64,000 nucleotides of DNA from Streptomyces resistomycificus (lineage in GTDB: Bacteria; Actinomycetota; Actinomycetes; Streptomycetales; Streptomycetaceae). Below are positions 25,423 through 34,244 of the stretch, piece after piece (positions within the stretch are counted from its first letter, which is position 1; every line of letters starts with the position of its first letter). Where the stretch lies: positions 252,370 through 316,369 of the forward strand of contig NZ_KQ948991.1 in the NCBI RefSeq assembly GCF_001514265.1, in the 5' to 3' direction. The notes beneath the pieces were generated by a model. It ran no database searches. It was not told the DNA's origin and saw nothing but the letters and a program-made list of their open reading frames with translations. The translations under genes and the position numbers were made by a program.

Positions 25423-25821
25423 CTAGAAATCCGCGTCCTCCTCGGAGGGACGCACCGGCGCGTACTGCGTCAGCTCGCCGCCCCGGATCATCCACAGGCG
25501 GAAGAACGACTCCTCCTGATCCATGATCAAAAGCTGTACGGCATGAGGCTCCCGCCACGGCGCCCCGGCGACCCGCTGCCGGAGAGCGTCGAGATCGGCA
25601 TGGTTGAGGACGCCCGCCCAGACCGCGCACTCGGGATGCTTCCCGCCGCCCCACCCTGAATCCGGACCGGTGATCAGACGCAGGAACCCGACACCGCGCA
25701 CGCCCGGCACGCCCGGCTGCTCACGCCACGGAGCCTCATCCCGCAGCCAGTCGCTCAGGGCGTCGACGTGCGCCCCGTCGGAGAGATCCGCCGAGATCAT
25801 CACGTGGGCGACCCAGCTCAT
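25423..25821 (-). CDS. Conserved hypothetical protein
   Basis: 132 aa from ATG at 25821 (MSWVAHVMISADLSDG). No signal peptide or helix of membrane type. Strings such as WAGVLNHADLDALRQRVAGA and WREPHAVQLLIMDQEESFFR and the acidic C-terminus suggest a small globular cytosolic protein. It lies 19 bp after the phosphoribosyltransferase gene on the same strand, so it is probably co-transcribed. No family recognised. Confidence 0.65.
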   Translation of the reverse strand: MSWVAHVMISADLSDGAHVDALSDWLRDEAPWREQPGVPGVRGVGFLRLITGPDSGWGGGKHPECAVWAGVLNHADLDALRQRVAGAPWREPHAVQLLIMDQEESFFRLWMIRGGELTQYAPVRPSEEDADF

Positions 25822-25840
25822 GCCCCCGGCCGTTCCCGCG

Positions 25841-26350
25841 TCAAAGCGCTTCCTTGTTCTCCCTGGGCGCGGTCCCCGACTTGTGTACTGGAGGCAACAC
25901 ACTCCAGGGGAAGTTGATCCAGTCGTCGGTGCGCTTCCACACGTACTCGCACTTCACCAGCGACTGCGACTTCTCGTAGATGACGGCGCTGCGCACCTCG
26001 GCGACGGTGTCGAGGCAGAAGTCACGCACCAGCTTGAGTGTCTTGCCGGTGTCGGCGACGTCGTCGGTGATGAGGATCTTCTTGGAGGAGAAGTCGATGA
26101 CGTTGGGGACGGGCGCGAGCATGACGGGCATGTCGAGGGTCGTCCCCACGCCTGTGTAGAACTCCACGTTCACCAGGTGGATGTTCTTGCAGTCGAGGGC
26201 GTAGGCGAGTCCTCCGGCGACGAACACGCCGCCCCGCGCGATGCTGAGCACGATGTCGGGCTCGTAGCCGTCGTCGGCGATGGTCTGGGCCAGCTCGCGC
26301 ACGGCGGTGCCGAACACGTCGTACGTCAGGTTCTCCCGGACGTCGCTCAT
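25841..26350 (-). CDS. Purine-type phosphoribosyltransferase
   Basis: 169 aa. The PRPP-binding loop ILITDDVADTGKTL is intact, and the hood and core strands (IVLSIARGGVFVAGGLAYAL) are those of the xanthine/hypoxanthine-guanine class. It should transfer ribose-5-phosphate from PRPP to a purine base. It lies 10 bp after dcd in the same direction, so nucleotide metabolism genes are grouped. Confidence 0.85.
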   Translation of the reverse strand: MSDVRENLTYDVFGTAVRELAQTIADDGYEPDIVLSIARGGVFVAGGLAYALDCKNIHLVNVEFYTGVGTTLDMPVMLAPVPNVIDFSSKKILITDDVADTGKTLKLVRDFCLDTVAEVRSAVIYEKSQSLVKCEYVWKRTDDWINFPWSVLPPVHKSGTAPRENKEAL

Positions 26351-26360
26351 ATCGCCGCCC

Positions 26361-26936
26361 TCACACCTGGGTCCGGTGGAAGTTGAGGAAGGACCGGGAG
26401 GCGGTGGGGCCGCGCTGACCCTGGTACCGGGACCCGTACCGCTCGCTGCCGTACGGGAATTCGGCCGGCGAGCTCAGCCGGAACATGCACAGCTGACCGA
26501 TCTTCATACCGGGCCACAGCTTGATGGGCAGGGTGGCGAGGTTGGACAGCTCGAGGGTCACGTGCCCGGAGAACCCGGGGTCGATGAACCCGGCCGTGGA
26601 GTGCGTGACCAGGCCGAGCCGGCCGAGGGAACTCTTGCCCTCGAGCCGGGAGGCGAGATCGTCGGGCAGCGTGATGACCTCGTAGGTCGAGGCGAGAACG
26701 AACTCCCCGGGGTGCAGGATGAACGGCTCGTCCCCCTCCGGCTCGACGAGCCGCGTGAGGTCCGCCTGCTCGATGGCCGGGTCGATGTGGGGGTACCGGT
26801 GGTTCTCGAACACCCGGAAGTAACGGTCGAGCCGTACGTCGATACTGGACGGCTGCACCATGGATTCGTCGAATGGATCGATCCGCACGCGCCCGGCGTC
26901 GATCTCGGCCCGGATGTCCTTGTCTGAGAGAAGCAC
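26361..26936 (-). CDS. dcd: dCTP deaminase
   Basis: 191 aa from GTG at 26936 (VLLSDKDIRAEIDAGRVRID), the standard length of actinobacterial Dcd. Signature regions are present: SIDVRLDRYFRVFEN, EFVLASTYEVI, LEGKSSLGRLGL and HSTAGFIDPGFSGHVTLELS. It deaminates dCTP to dUTP for thymidylate synthesis. It is followed directly by the phosphoribosyltransferase gene. Confidence 0.95.
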   Translation of the reverse strand: MLLSDKDIRAEIDAGRVRIDPFDESMVQPSSIDVRLDRYFRVFENHRYPHIDPAIEQADLTRLVEPEGDEPFILHPGEFVLASTYEVITLPDDLASRLEGKSSLGRLGLVTHSTAGFIDPGFSGHVTLELSNLATLPIKLWPGMKIGQLCMFRLSSPAEFPYGSERYGSRYQGQRGPTASRSFLNFHRTQV

Positions 26937-27004
26937 GCCCCGAGGATACGCAAGGCGCGCGGACCGACCACCATCGGACGGCCAGCGCGCCTGGTATCCA
27001 TCCC

Positions 27005-27172
27005 TCAGCGCTTCTCCAAGGTCACCGGCACCGCACTGCGGAGCCGCGCACACCGTGGACACCGGACGAGCCGCCCGGGACCGAGCCGCTCGGCCTGCTG
27101 CATCGGGAACGAAGTGGTGCTGAACACGTGCCCGTCGGCACATCGGACGACGGTGCGCTCCATCAAGTCCAT
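27005..27172 (-). CDS. Small zinc-ribbon-like hypothetical protein
   Basis: 55 aa from ATG at 27172 with GGGAAGGGA five bases upstream. It contains VRC near the N-terminus and CPRC near the C-terminus, a possible single zinc-binding ribbon, in a basic sequence. Upstream in-frame codons extend to 27229 but lack a good ribosome binding site. Similar short proteins sit near tRNA genes in Streptomyces. Function unknown. Confidence 0.55.
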   Translation of the reverse strand: MDLMERTVVRCADGHVFSTTSFPMQQAERLGPGRLVRCPRCARLRSAVPVTLEKR

Positions 27173-27436
27173 GAGTCCCTTCCCCAAGAGCCGCGTCTGG
27201 GCTACTGCTTGCCTGACGACAAAAGCCACATTACGGGATCAAAGAGACGACCCTCCAGGCGGCACTCCGACCCACCCGGCCCCTCTCCCACGTCTCCACC
27301 GTACGCCCCAACTCCGGCCCCCCGCAGCCCCGTCACACCCCCCACGACGCGACAGGGCCCACGGCTTCAGCGCCGGGGGCCCCACATGAGGTAAAGTGAC
27401 CACGCGTTCCGACACCGGTTCCGACCGGCGTCTTAC

Positions 27437-27510
27437 GCGGGTGTAGTTTAATGGTAGAACATCAGCTTCCCAAGCTGAGAGCGCGAGTTCGATTCTCGTC
27501 ACCCGCTCCA
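27437..27510 (+). tRNA. tRNA-Gly (anticodon CCC)
   Basis: Acceptor arms GCGGGTG and CACCCGC pair, the anticodon loop is TTCCCAA between ATCAGC and GCTGAG, the T loop is TTCGATT, and CCA is encoded at the 3' end. A hairpin with a T tail follows immediately. Confidence 0.95.
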
Positions 27511-27514
27511 CGCG

Positions 27515-27547
27515 AAACCCCCGGGTCAGGGATCCGGGGGTTCTTTG
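27515..27547 (+). terminator. Intrinsic terminator of tRNA-Gly
   Basis: AAACCCCCGG (to 27524) pairs with CCGGGGGTTC (from 27534); followed by TTTGT. Confidence 0.85.
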
Positions 27548-27589
27548 TCGTCTAGACCGGTGGGCCGGTCGCGCACCACAACCGCACCA

Positions 27590-28357
27590 TTAGCTCTCGG
27601 CAGCAGCCTCCTCGCGGTGGTGCGCGGGGTCGTCCGTGTGGCACTTCGCACGCTCGGCGCACACCAGGTCGTCGAGCCCGGCAGCCACCTCCCGCTGCCC
27701 GCTCCTCGTCGGAGTGCTGGTAGACCAGCGCGGCCTTCTCGGAGGACTGCCCGGCTCGGACCATCGTGTCCTCGAGGGTGGCGCCGGAGCGGGCCGAAAG
27801 GGTGTGCCCGGTGTGACGGCGGTCGTGGAAGCGGTATCCGTCCGGGAGGCCAACGACCCCGCGAGCCCTGCCACTTCCGACCGAAGGAGGTGCGCCGGAC
27901 GGGAGCGCAGGTTCGGGCCGAGGGCCGCCCACGCCTTGAGCTTGCCCTCGTAGGAGTGCTTGATGTGCTCGATGACGATCGAGGGGGTGACGAAGGTGGC
28001 GTCGGGGAAGGCGTCGGCAAGGACCTCGCCTGTTCTTGCTGCCGGCCGGGAAGTCGAGGTCGAGGACCTTGAAGGAGAGGGGGCGGCGGTGAGGGCGGCC
28101 AGCCGCCGGTCGATCTCGTCGGCGGTGGCGTGGCCTTGGGCCAGGGTGGCGACTCGGTCGCGGTCCGCGGCGCGGGACGTCCACCGGCCCTGGGTACGCC
28201 GCACCGAACCCCACCGCCTCACCCGGCCCCCGACCGCCACGGGTTTCGCAACCTCCGCGACGCGACCGCCGCGAGACCGGCGGCCGCGCCGAAACCCACA
28301 CGCCCGGGCCCTGGACGGCCTCCCGGCTCGAAGAGCAGGCCCCAGGCCAGGCGTCAC
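27590..28357 (-). pseudogene. Degenerate tyrosine integrase beside tRNA-Gly
   Basis: On the minus strand, 27699-27851 encodes a recognisable integrase tail: GLPDGYRFHDRRHTGHTLSA, then GATLEDTMVRAGQSSEKAAL and VYQHSDEER. The R of HxxR and the final Tyr (LVYQH) of the tyrosine recombinase active site are present. Upstream, the coding signal switches frame repeatedly (for example TFVTPSIVIEHIKHSYEGK in another frame) and no complete protein can be read. It is probably the worn remnant of an element that used the tRNA-Gly 3' end as attachment site. Confidence 0.72.
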
Positions 28358-28499
28358 GACGTCGGCAAGACGGTCAACTCGCTGAGTCTATCAAGGAACG
28401 CCCAGCTCACCGAGGCAACCGTCAAGCTCAGGCGGCCGTGTGGGTGGCCATGACTTCCACCCCTCTGGTGGGGAGCAAAGGGAGGCGGAGAAGGACCCG
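28358..28499. other. Spacer between the integrase remnant and a solute-binding gene
   Basis: No gene, terminator or repeat seen. Confidence 0.3.
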
Positions 28500-29639
28500 T
28501 CAGCCCTGGGTGCCGTCCTGGTCGACGGGGTACAGGCCGAGCACGCCCTTCGGGTCGGAGGGGTTCACGCCCTTGACGTCGCCGACATAGAGGTTGACGC
28601 GGGCCTTGTAGCGGTCGAGGGCGGTGCGGTTGTTCATGAACTCGCCGAGACCGAGCGGGTTCATGTTCTCGTAGTCGAAGATGCCCTTGCGGCCCGCCGG
28701 CGCGGCGACGTCGGTGCGGGCGCTCCAGGTGCCGATGGAGTTCTGTTGGGCATCCTTGGACAGCAGCCAGCTCAGGTAGAGCTTGGCGGCGGCCTTGTGC
28801 GGGGCATCCTTGAGGATGGCACCGGTCTGCGGCCAGGCGACCCACGGCGACCTCTTCGGCAGGGTGGTCTCAGCGACGCCCGGGGCGCCTCCGCTCGTGC
28901 CGAAGCTCGCCACGTAGTCACCGGAGCCGACCAGGTCGGCGGAGTCCTGGGTGCCGCGTACGAACTTCGGGTTCTGGGCGAGCAGCTTCTTCAGATAGTC
29001 GAAGCCGTACTTGTCGGTGAGCTGTTTGAAGTAGTAGAGGACGGCGTCGTCGTCGTTCGGGTAGGTGAAGACGAGCTTGTTCTTGAACTCGGGCTTGAGG
29101 AAGTCCTTGGCCTCGACGGGCGCGTCGTCACCGAGCTTGGTGGCCGTGACGTTGGAGAAGGCGAAGAAGAACAGGCCGGTGTAGTAGCCGTCCTTGTCCT
29201 TGATCTGGTCGAAGACCTTGTTCCAGCCGACCGGCTTGTACTTCTGCAGCACGCCTTCCTTCTTCCAGCGCGGGAAGTCGTCGACGGTCTGGAGGTGGAC
29301 GACGTCGGCAACCACGTGGTGCTCGGCGATCTGGTTGTCGACGCGGGCGTCGTGGTTCTTGCTGAAGTCGACGACGATGTCGACCTTCATCTTGGGGAAC
29401 TTCTTGACGAACGCGTCCTTGAGGTAGTCCGCCTGGCCCGGCTTGTCACCGCCGGCGTAGACGACCAGGCGGCCGCCCTCGGCCACGGCTTCCTTGTACA
29501 GCTTCTGCAGCTGGTCTTCTTCACTCGTGGGCTTGGGGGCGGACTTGGGGGAAGGGGTGGCGGCGGCGACGGTGGCACCGCTCGCGGCCAGGACGCCCAG
29601 GGCGACGGCGACGGCCCATGCCTTGTGGGGGGACTTCAC
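28500..29639 (-). CDS. Solitary extracellular solute-binding protein, paralogue 1
   Basis: 379 aa from GTG at 29639 with GAAGGAG upstream. A Sec signal peptide (AVAVALGVLAASGATVAAA) is present. The body resembles ABC substrate-binding proteins of the iron/polyamine-like family 1 (GGRLVVYAGGDKPGQADYLK, FVKKFPKMKVDIVVDFSKNH, LYLSWLLSKDAQQ). No ATPase or permease is nearby. It has the same layout as the gene at 32533-33669. A MarR gene lies upstream with palindromes between them. The ligand is unknown. Confidence 0.8.
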   Translation of the reverse strand: MKSPHKAWAVAVALGVLAASGATVAAATPSPKSAPKPTSEEDQLQKLYKEAVAEGGRLVVYAGGDKPGQADYLKDAFVKKFPKMKVDIVVDFSKNHDARVDNQIAEHHVVADVVHLQTVDDFPRWKKEGVLQKYKPVGWNKVFDQIKDKDGYYTGLFFFAFSNVTATKLGDDAPVEAKDFLKPEFKNKLVFTYPNDDDAVLYYFKQLTDKYGFDYLKKLLAQNPKFVRGTQDSADLVGSGDYVASFGTSGGAPGVAETTLPKRSPWVAWPQTGAILKDAPHKAAAKLYLSWLLSKDAQQNSIGTWSARTDVAAPAGRKGIFDYENMNPLGLGEFMNNRTALDRYKARVNLYVGDVKGVNPSDPKGVLGLYPVDQDGTQG

Positions 29640-29677
29640 ACTCGACTCCTTCGTGGTGGGGCAGGAAGGGGAAGCAG

Positions 29678-29691
29678 CTTGATAGTTCAAG
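29678..29691. promoter_or_regulatory. Candidate MarR operator upstream of the solute-binding gene
   Basis: CTTGA-TAGT-TCAAG is a perfect inverted repeat of the length and A+T character typical of MarR sites, 39 bp before the start. A second palindrome, TTGCA-AATC-TGCAA, lies at 29718-29731, flanked by two copies of GATATTGC. Confidence 0.6.
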
Positions 29692-29822
29692 CATCTACCT
29701 TCACCTTAGGGTCGATATTGCAAATCTGCAAGATATTGCGATGGGTGCCTGGGTGGTCGCGCAGAGAAGTCGGGGAGGGGGTGTGGGAGTTCGGCAGGCT
29801 CGTCTCTGCCTCTGGAGGGAGG

Positions 29823-30317
29823 TCAGCGGCGCCAGGGGAGGTCGGCGGGGAAGGCCGGGCGGTCCGGGCCCGTGAGGCCGGCGAGGATGATCTCGCACGC
29901 TTCACCGAAGGCGCGCGCCTGCTCGGGCGTCAGCCGGTCGAAGACGGCAGCCCGGACGGTGGCGACGTGACTGGGGGCGGCCTGCTCAAGGGCGGTCAGC
30001 CCCTCCTCCGTCAGCACGGCGAGCTGGGCCCGCCCGTCCCCCGGCGCATCCTCGCGGCGCACCCAGCCGCGCTCCTCCATGCGGGTGACGGTGTAGGAGA
30101 GCCGTGTCCGGGCGATCTTCAGCTGTTCGGCGAGGTCTGTCATGCGCAGCCGTCGCTCTGGGGCCTCCGAGAGGAACACCATCACCGAGTAGTACAGGTG
30201 GCTGAGGCCGGACTTGTGTCGCAGTTCCTGGTCGAGAGCGTCTTCCAGTACCAGGCCGAGGTCGCGGTAGGCACGCCAGGCGCGCTGCTCCTCGGGGGAG
30301 AGCCAACGGGGTTCCAT
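29823..30317 (-). CDS. MarR-family transcriptional regulator
   Basis: 164 aa from ATG at 30317. The winged-helix domain is clear: LRMTDLAEQLKIARTRLSYT, VTRMEERGWVRREDAPGDGR and AQLAVLTEEG. MarR proteins bind short palindromes and release on binding small ligands. It is co-directional with and 183 bp upstream of the solute-binding gene. The intervening palindromes suggest that it controls that gene. Confidence 0.87.
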   Translation of the reverse strand: MEPRWLSPEEQRAWRAYRDLGLVLEDALDQELRHKSGLSHLYYSVMVFLSEAPERRLRMTDLAEQLKIARTRLSYTVTRMEERGWVRREDAPGDGRAQLAVLTEEGLTALEQAAPSHVATVRAAVFDRLTPEQARAFGEACEIILAGLTGPDRPAFPADLPWRR

Positions 30318-30749
30318 GGATCGCACTCTAGTGAGAGCTGCTTCGAGGGTCGTCTCTCCGACCGGGTTCCGGGGCCTGAAGGCGCCGGGGAGTGATTGCC
30401 GGAACGCGCGGAAGAGCCGGATCTTGTCGTCGGATGCCGACGACGTCACGTCCTGGGTGGCCGGCCTGATCCAGCAGCGCCTGGGCACACACCTTGGCCC
30501 ACACCTGCCGGGTGACTCGGCCGGACCCTGCCTCGTACCGAGCCGCCGCCGTGAGAGCCAGGCCTGGGTGGCCTGCCGCGCAGGGGAGCCGGCCGAGCGA
30601 GAGCAGCGGGCGCTTCACATCGGCCTTGCTCGCATCGCCTTGGCACTGCCGGTCAGCCTGATGCCGTAACAGACGCCCTCGACGAGCGACGTCCGTCAGT
30701 ACGCGACGGTGATGCGGCGGCGGATCGCCGTGCCGTCGACGAGCGGCCG
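30318..30749. other. Non-coding stretch between MarR and ThuA-like genes
   Basis: About 430 bp with no intact gene. It holds the first copy of a 41-bp dispersed repeat (30614-30654). Just past the ThuA-like stop, the same strand reads RPLVDGTAIRRRITVAY before a new stop, as if the protein once ended further on. Confidence 0.4.
30614..30654 (+). repeat. 41-bp dispersed repeat, copy 1
   Basis: Begins TTCACATCGGCCTTGCTCGC and ends GGCACTGCCGGTC. It matches 32116-32156 with one visible mismatch. The two copies flank the ThuA-like gene. Confidence 0.85.
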
Positions 30750-31532
30750 CTAGCCGCTCTCCGGCCGGCAGTCCGCCTCGACGGCGCCGGTGGCCCACTG
30801 GATCCCGCCCAACAGGTGCTGACGGACGGCGGGTTCGGCGAAGGACTCCTTGCTGTGGCCGATGCCGGTGTAGAAGGAGCGGCCGCCCTGGTAGTTCTGG
30901 CACCAGGCGATCGGATGGTCGCCGTTCATGGTGCCGCCCCAGTACGAGGACTCGTCGACGGAGGCCAGGACGCGGACCCGTTCCCGGGGATTCGAGCGGA
31001 AGTTGTACCACTCGTCGGTGCGGTTCCAGGTGGTGGGCAGGTCAGCGGTCGCCGGGTGGGCGCGGTCCTCGACGTGCACCGTGGCACGCATCGGCCACCA
31101 CGGATGCGACTCGAAGTAGGCACCGACGAGCCCTCCGTAGAACGCCCAGTCGTACTCGGTGTCGGCGGCCGCGTGGATGCCGACGTAGCCCCCGCCACTG
31201 CGGATGTAGCCCTCGAAGGCCGTCTCCTGGGCGGCGTTCAGGACGTCACCGGTCGTCGACAGGAACACGACCGCGTCGTAGCGCCCGAGGTTGTCGGCCG
31301 TGAAGTTTCCGGCGTCCTCCGTCGCGTCGACCGTGAAGCCGCCCGTCTCGCCGAGCTGTTTCACCGCCGCGATGCCGGCGGAGACCGAGCCGTGGCGGAA
31401 GCCGGCCGTCTTGGAGAACACCAGCACCCGTGTGCCGTCCTGCTTCGCCTGTGACACGGCCGGTCCCGAGACGCAGCCCAGGAGCACGGCCGCTCCGACG
31501 ACTGATGTTGTCAGTCGGTTGATCGATCGCAT
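30750..31532 (-). CDS. Secreted ThuA-like (trehalose-utilisation family) protein
   Basis: 260 aa from ATG at 31532. There is a signal peptide at residues 1-28, then a ThuA/class-I-glutamine-amidotransferase-like fold: TRVLVFSKTAGFRHGSVSAG, YDAVVFLSTTGDVLN, GGGYVGIHAAADTEYDWAFY and YFESHPWW, ending near GGIQWATGAVEADCRPESG. ThuA domains are associated with carbohydrate metabolism, often fused to sugar-binding modules. The reaction is not established. The short readable extension after the stop suggests the gene may have lost its original C-terminus. Confidence 0.8.
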   Translation of the reverse strand: MRSINRLTTSVVGAAVLLGCVSGPAVSQAKQDGTRVLVFSKTAGFRHGSVSAGIAAVKQLGETGGFTVDATEDAGNFTADNLGRYDAVVFLSTTGDVLNAAQETAFEGYIRSGGGYVGIHAAADTEYDWAFYGGLVGAYFESHPWWPMRATVHVEDRAHPATADLPTTWNRTDEWYNFRSNPRERVRVLASVDESSYWGGTMNGDHPIAWCQNYQGGRSFYTGIGHSKESFAEPAVRQHLLGGIQWATGAVEADCRPESG

Positions 31533-32532
31533 GCTGTGTATGTCCCTCTCATCCGGTGGTGAATGTGAAGTCGAGTGGCGACCTCTGCGCACTCGCTCCG
31601 ACGCGAACGGTGATCACGCCCATACGGGCCGGACGGTGAGGTTCTCCAGCTGCGCGGAACCCCCTGCGGGGAAACCTGGCCGGTGTCCGATGCCCGGGAA
31701 CACCACTCCCTCGCCCCAGCCCGGATCCGCCGCTGCCGGCCGGGGCGGTGGCAGCGCGCGGGCCGCTTCCGGCCGGGGCGGTGGCACCGCGCGGACGGCC
31801 GTTTCGTTGTCGAGTCGCGCGCCGAGACGACCGGTTGCTGAACGACCGGCCGAGCTGCATCGGGCGTCCGGCGAACCGGACCCGGATGCGTTCGTCACAG
31901 CGGACATGGGGTGTGGTCTCCGTCGACATGGGGGGTGGGGAGGCCGTTGGAGCGGAGTGTCCGGAGACGTTACTTGAGGGTTCACGCTCACAGGTCGACT
32001 GCCGTGAACTGTGGGGATTTCCCTACGGCTTGATAGGAACTTGCGGCCGGAGGTTTCGCGACGTCGAGGCGGATGAGCGTCAAACGTGCGACGGGGTGCC
32101 GTGTGCGGCAGGCGATTCACATCGGCCTTGCTCGCGTCGCCTTGGCACTGCCGGTCGGTCTGGCGTCGAGATCCTGTCCGGCATGGGGCAGGAAGGCGCT
32201 GTTGTGTCTGATCGGCAATTCCGACACCGGCAGGGCTGTGCACTCACAAGCCCGCCCGACTTGGACATCCGAACCAGCCGGCCAAGCGCAGAGCCCGCTC
32301 ACACTCGCTTCCGCCCACCGCGCTTCGAAGCCGTGCCCTAGCGTGCCCGTGAGAGCGGACAACCACGAGGACCCGCATCTCTCACGCCTGCTCGTGTGGC
32401 TTGACGATCTGGCTGCCCTCCAACCGGGAGCAGCCGCTGACCGAACATCAGCTGATCAAACCGGACACCCCGCGAGAACGACGCAGCCCTGGCGGCGTGG
32501 CCCACCGGTGGGACCTGCGACCCCGCCCATGG
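31533..32532. other. Gene-poor kilobase with protein-like fragments
   Basis: No intact gene. On the minus strand, about 31614-31740 reads GWGEGVVFPGIGHRPGF then GSAQLENLTVRP, which resembles the end of a secreted carbohydrate-binding protein, but upstream codons are low complexity. The second copy of the 41-bp repeat is at 32116-32156. G+C content is locally lower. Confidence 0.4.
32116..32156 (+). repeat. 41-bp dispersed repeat, copy 2
   Basis: Matches 30614-30654 with one A/G difference. Confidence 0.85.
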
Positions 32533-33669
32533 TCACGCTCCGGGGTGCAGCCCGAGCCAGCCCGTCGTGGGGTCGCCCTTGACCTCGCCGAAGTACAGGG
32601 CGAACGTCTGCTTCCAGCGCTCCACTTCGGCACGGTCGGCCATGAAGCGGGGGAAGCCGTCGAGGTGGGCGTTCGGGTACTCCCAGATCGGCTTCAGCCC
32701 GCCCGCGGGAGTGACGTCGGTCCGTACCGACCAGCCGAAGCGGGCTGCTTGCTGCCGTTCGGCGGACAGCACCCAGTTGATGTAGAGCTTGGCCGCGGTC
32801 GGGTTCTTGGCCTGTCTCAGGACCGCGAGGCGCTGCCCCCAGGCCACGAACGGATGCCCGTCGGCCACCGCCCACCGCACGGGCTGCGACGCCGACGCCG
32901 CCAGGGACCCCGACCCGCCGACACCGATCGCCGCCTGGCCGCCGCTCACCGCGTCCTCGGGGAAATCGGTGCCCCGCCCGAACCGCACGTCCTGTGCGGC
33001 CAACCGGGCCACCCAGTCCCAGCCGTACCGCTCGGCGTACAGCGTGTAGAGATACAGGACCGCGTCGTCGTCATGCGGGTACGACGAGGCGATCTTCCCC
33101 TTCCACTTCGGGTCGACCAGGTCGAGCGGAGTGCGCGGCGCGTCCGAACCGACCGCCGCCGGGCCGTACATGAAGCTGAAGCCGATCACCGCGCCCGCCA
33201 CCCAGGCGCCCTGCGGGTCCCGGAAGCGGTGGTGCAGCTTGGAGAACCCGGCGGGCTTGTAGGGCAGCAGACGGCCTTGCTCCTTCCAGCGCGCGAAGTC
33301 GTGCAAAGTCTGCAGCTGGACGAGGTCGGGGACGAGGCTGCCGGTCGCGAGCTGGTTGTCGACACGGGTGCCGTGGTACTTGCTGTAGTCCACGACAAGC
33401 GTCATGTCGATGCCCGGGAAACGCCGCGTGAAGCCCGCCTTGACGGCGTCCAGCTGGTTCGGCGTGTCACCGCCGGCGTAGAGCACGAGCTTGCCGCCCT
33501 CGGCGAGGGCGGCCCGGTACAGCTCGTCGAGCGTCCTGGTCTCCTCGGGGCCGGAGGCGTGCCGGGGCGCGGAAGGAGAGGCTGTGGCCGGAGCCGCGGC
33601 GGCGCCGAGACCGAGGGCGGCACCCGCGCCCGTGGCGAGGACACGTCGCCTGCTGAGGAATCTGGACAT
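32533..33669 (-). CDS. Solitary extracellular solute-binding protein, paralogue 2 (Tat signal)
   Basis: 378 aa from ATG at 33669. The N-terminus SRFLSRRRVLATGAG is a twin-arginine signal, unlike the Sec signal of paralogue 1. The body shares the same blocks: GGKLVLYAGGDTPNQLDAVK, IDMTLVVDYSKYHGTRVDNQ, SSYPHDDDAVLYLYTLY, AKLYINWVLSAERQQ and YFGEVKGDP. It is an ABC-type solute-binding protein without transporter partners. The two paralogues flank the MarR and ThuA-like genes. The different export route suggests that it folds, perhaps with a cofactor, before secretion. Confidence 0.8.
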   Translation of the reverse strand: MSRFLSRRRVLATGAGAALGLGAAAAPATASPSAPRHASGPEETRTLDELYRAALAEGGKLVLYAGGDTPNQLDAVKAGFTRRFPGIDMTLVVDYSKYHGTRVDNQLATGSLVPDLVQLQTLHDFARWKEQGRLLPYKPAGFSKLHHRFRDPQGAWVAGAVIGFSFMYGPAAVGSDAPRTPLDLVDPKWKGKIASSYPHDDDAVLYLYTLYAERYGWDWVARLAAQDVRFGRGTDFPEDAVSGGQAAIGVGGSGSLAASASQPVRWAVADGHPFVAWGQRLAVLRQAKNPTAAKLYINWVLSAERQQAARFGWSVRTDVTPAGGLKPIWEYPNAHLDGFPRFMADRAEVERWKQTFALYFGEVKGDPTTGWLGLHPGA

Positions 33670-33895
33670 GTAGGAAAGACCTACCTCTCTGCTGGGGGGA
33701 AGCACGAGGTCCGGCGCCATGGGCACGGGCCATGACCAGGGCGTATGCCGAGTGCAGATAGCGCGTGGTCCCTACGGGGTCTCCGGTACTCGGACGGACC
33801 GCCGGACGTGGTGGCGATCCTGCCGCTGTTCGCCACCGGCAACGAGCCACTGCTTTCCCTACGAGCGGTCTTCCTACGACTGACAGGGACAGGCT

Positions 33896-33949
33896 ATGGA
33901 GAGGGCGGAGCAGGAGTTTGCCCGGTTCGTGCGAACTTGGTCCGGTTGA
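33896..33949 (+). pseudogene. Possible truncated ECF sigma factor N-terminus
   Basis: ATG at 33896 reads MERAEQEFARFVRTWSG then TGA. This resembles the first helix of SigE-type ECF sigma factors. Only 17 codons remain, so the assignment is weak. Confidence 0.25.
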
Positions 33950-34031
33950 CGTTGGCGGCGAGCCCCACCGCCGGATGCCGAGCCCACACCGAGCGGGGTA
34001 TAAGGCGCCTCGGCTCAGACCTTCTCCGGAC

Positions 34032-34244
34032 TCACGCGGGTGACCGCACCGGCCCCGTCGCCCTGTGGACGGCCGGCAGCACCGCTGCGCCAGAGTCCCG
34101 GGCGTGGGGGTCGGTCGCCTCGTAGGTCACGGTCCGCCCGAGCCGGGTGCTGAACACCTCGGCCAGGTCCTCTCCGCTGATGGCCGGGTACTGTCCGGCG
34201 GAGACCACACCGGTGACGTCCGCGACCCGGTCCCGGTTACGCAC
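34032..34244 (-). pseudogene. Fragment resembling the C-terminal part of an NmrA-like NAD(P)-binding protein
   Basis: Reads VVSAGQYPAISGEDLAEVFS then TRLGRTVTYEATDP, a pattern seen near the end of NmrA/NAD-epimerase-like proteins. The N-terminal dinucleotide-binding region is absent and the tail is low complexity. Confidence 0.4.

Noticed and set aside
30446..30646. Transposase fragment around the 41-bp repeat
   Set aside because: No DDE motif or inverted ends could be read; the translated frames are basic low-complexity sequence.
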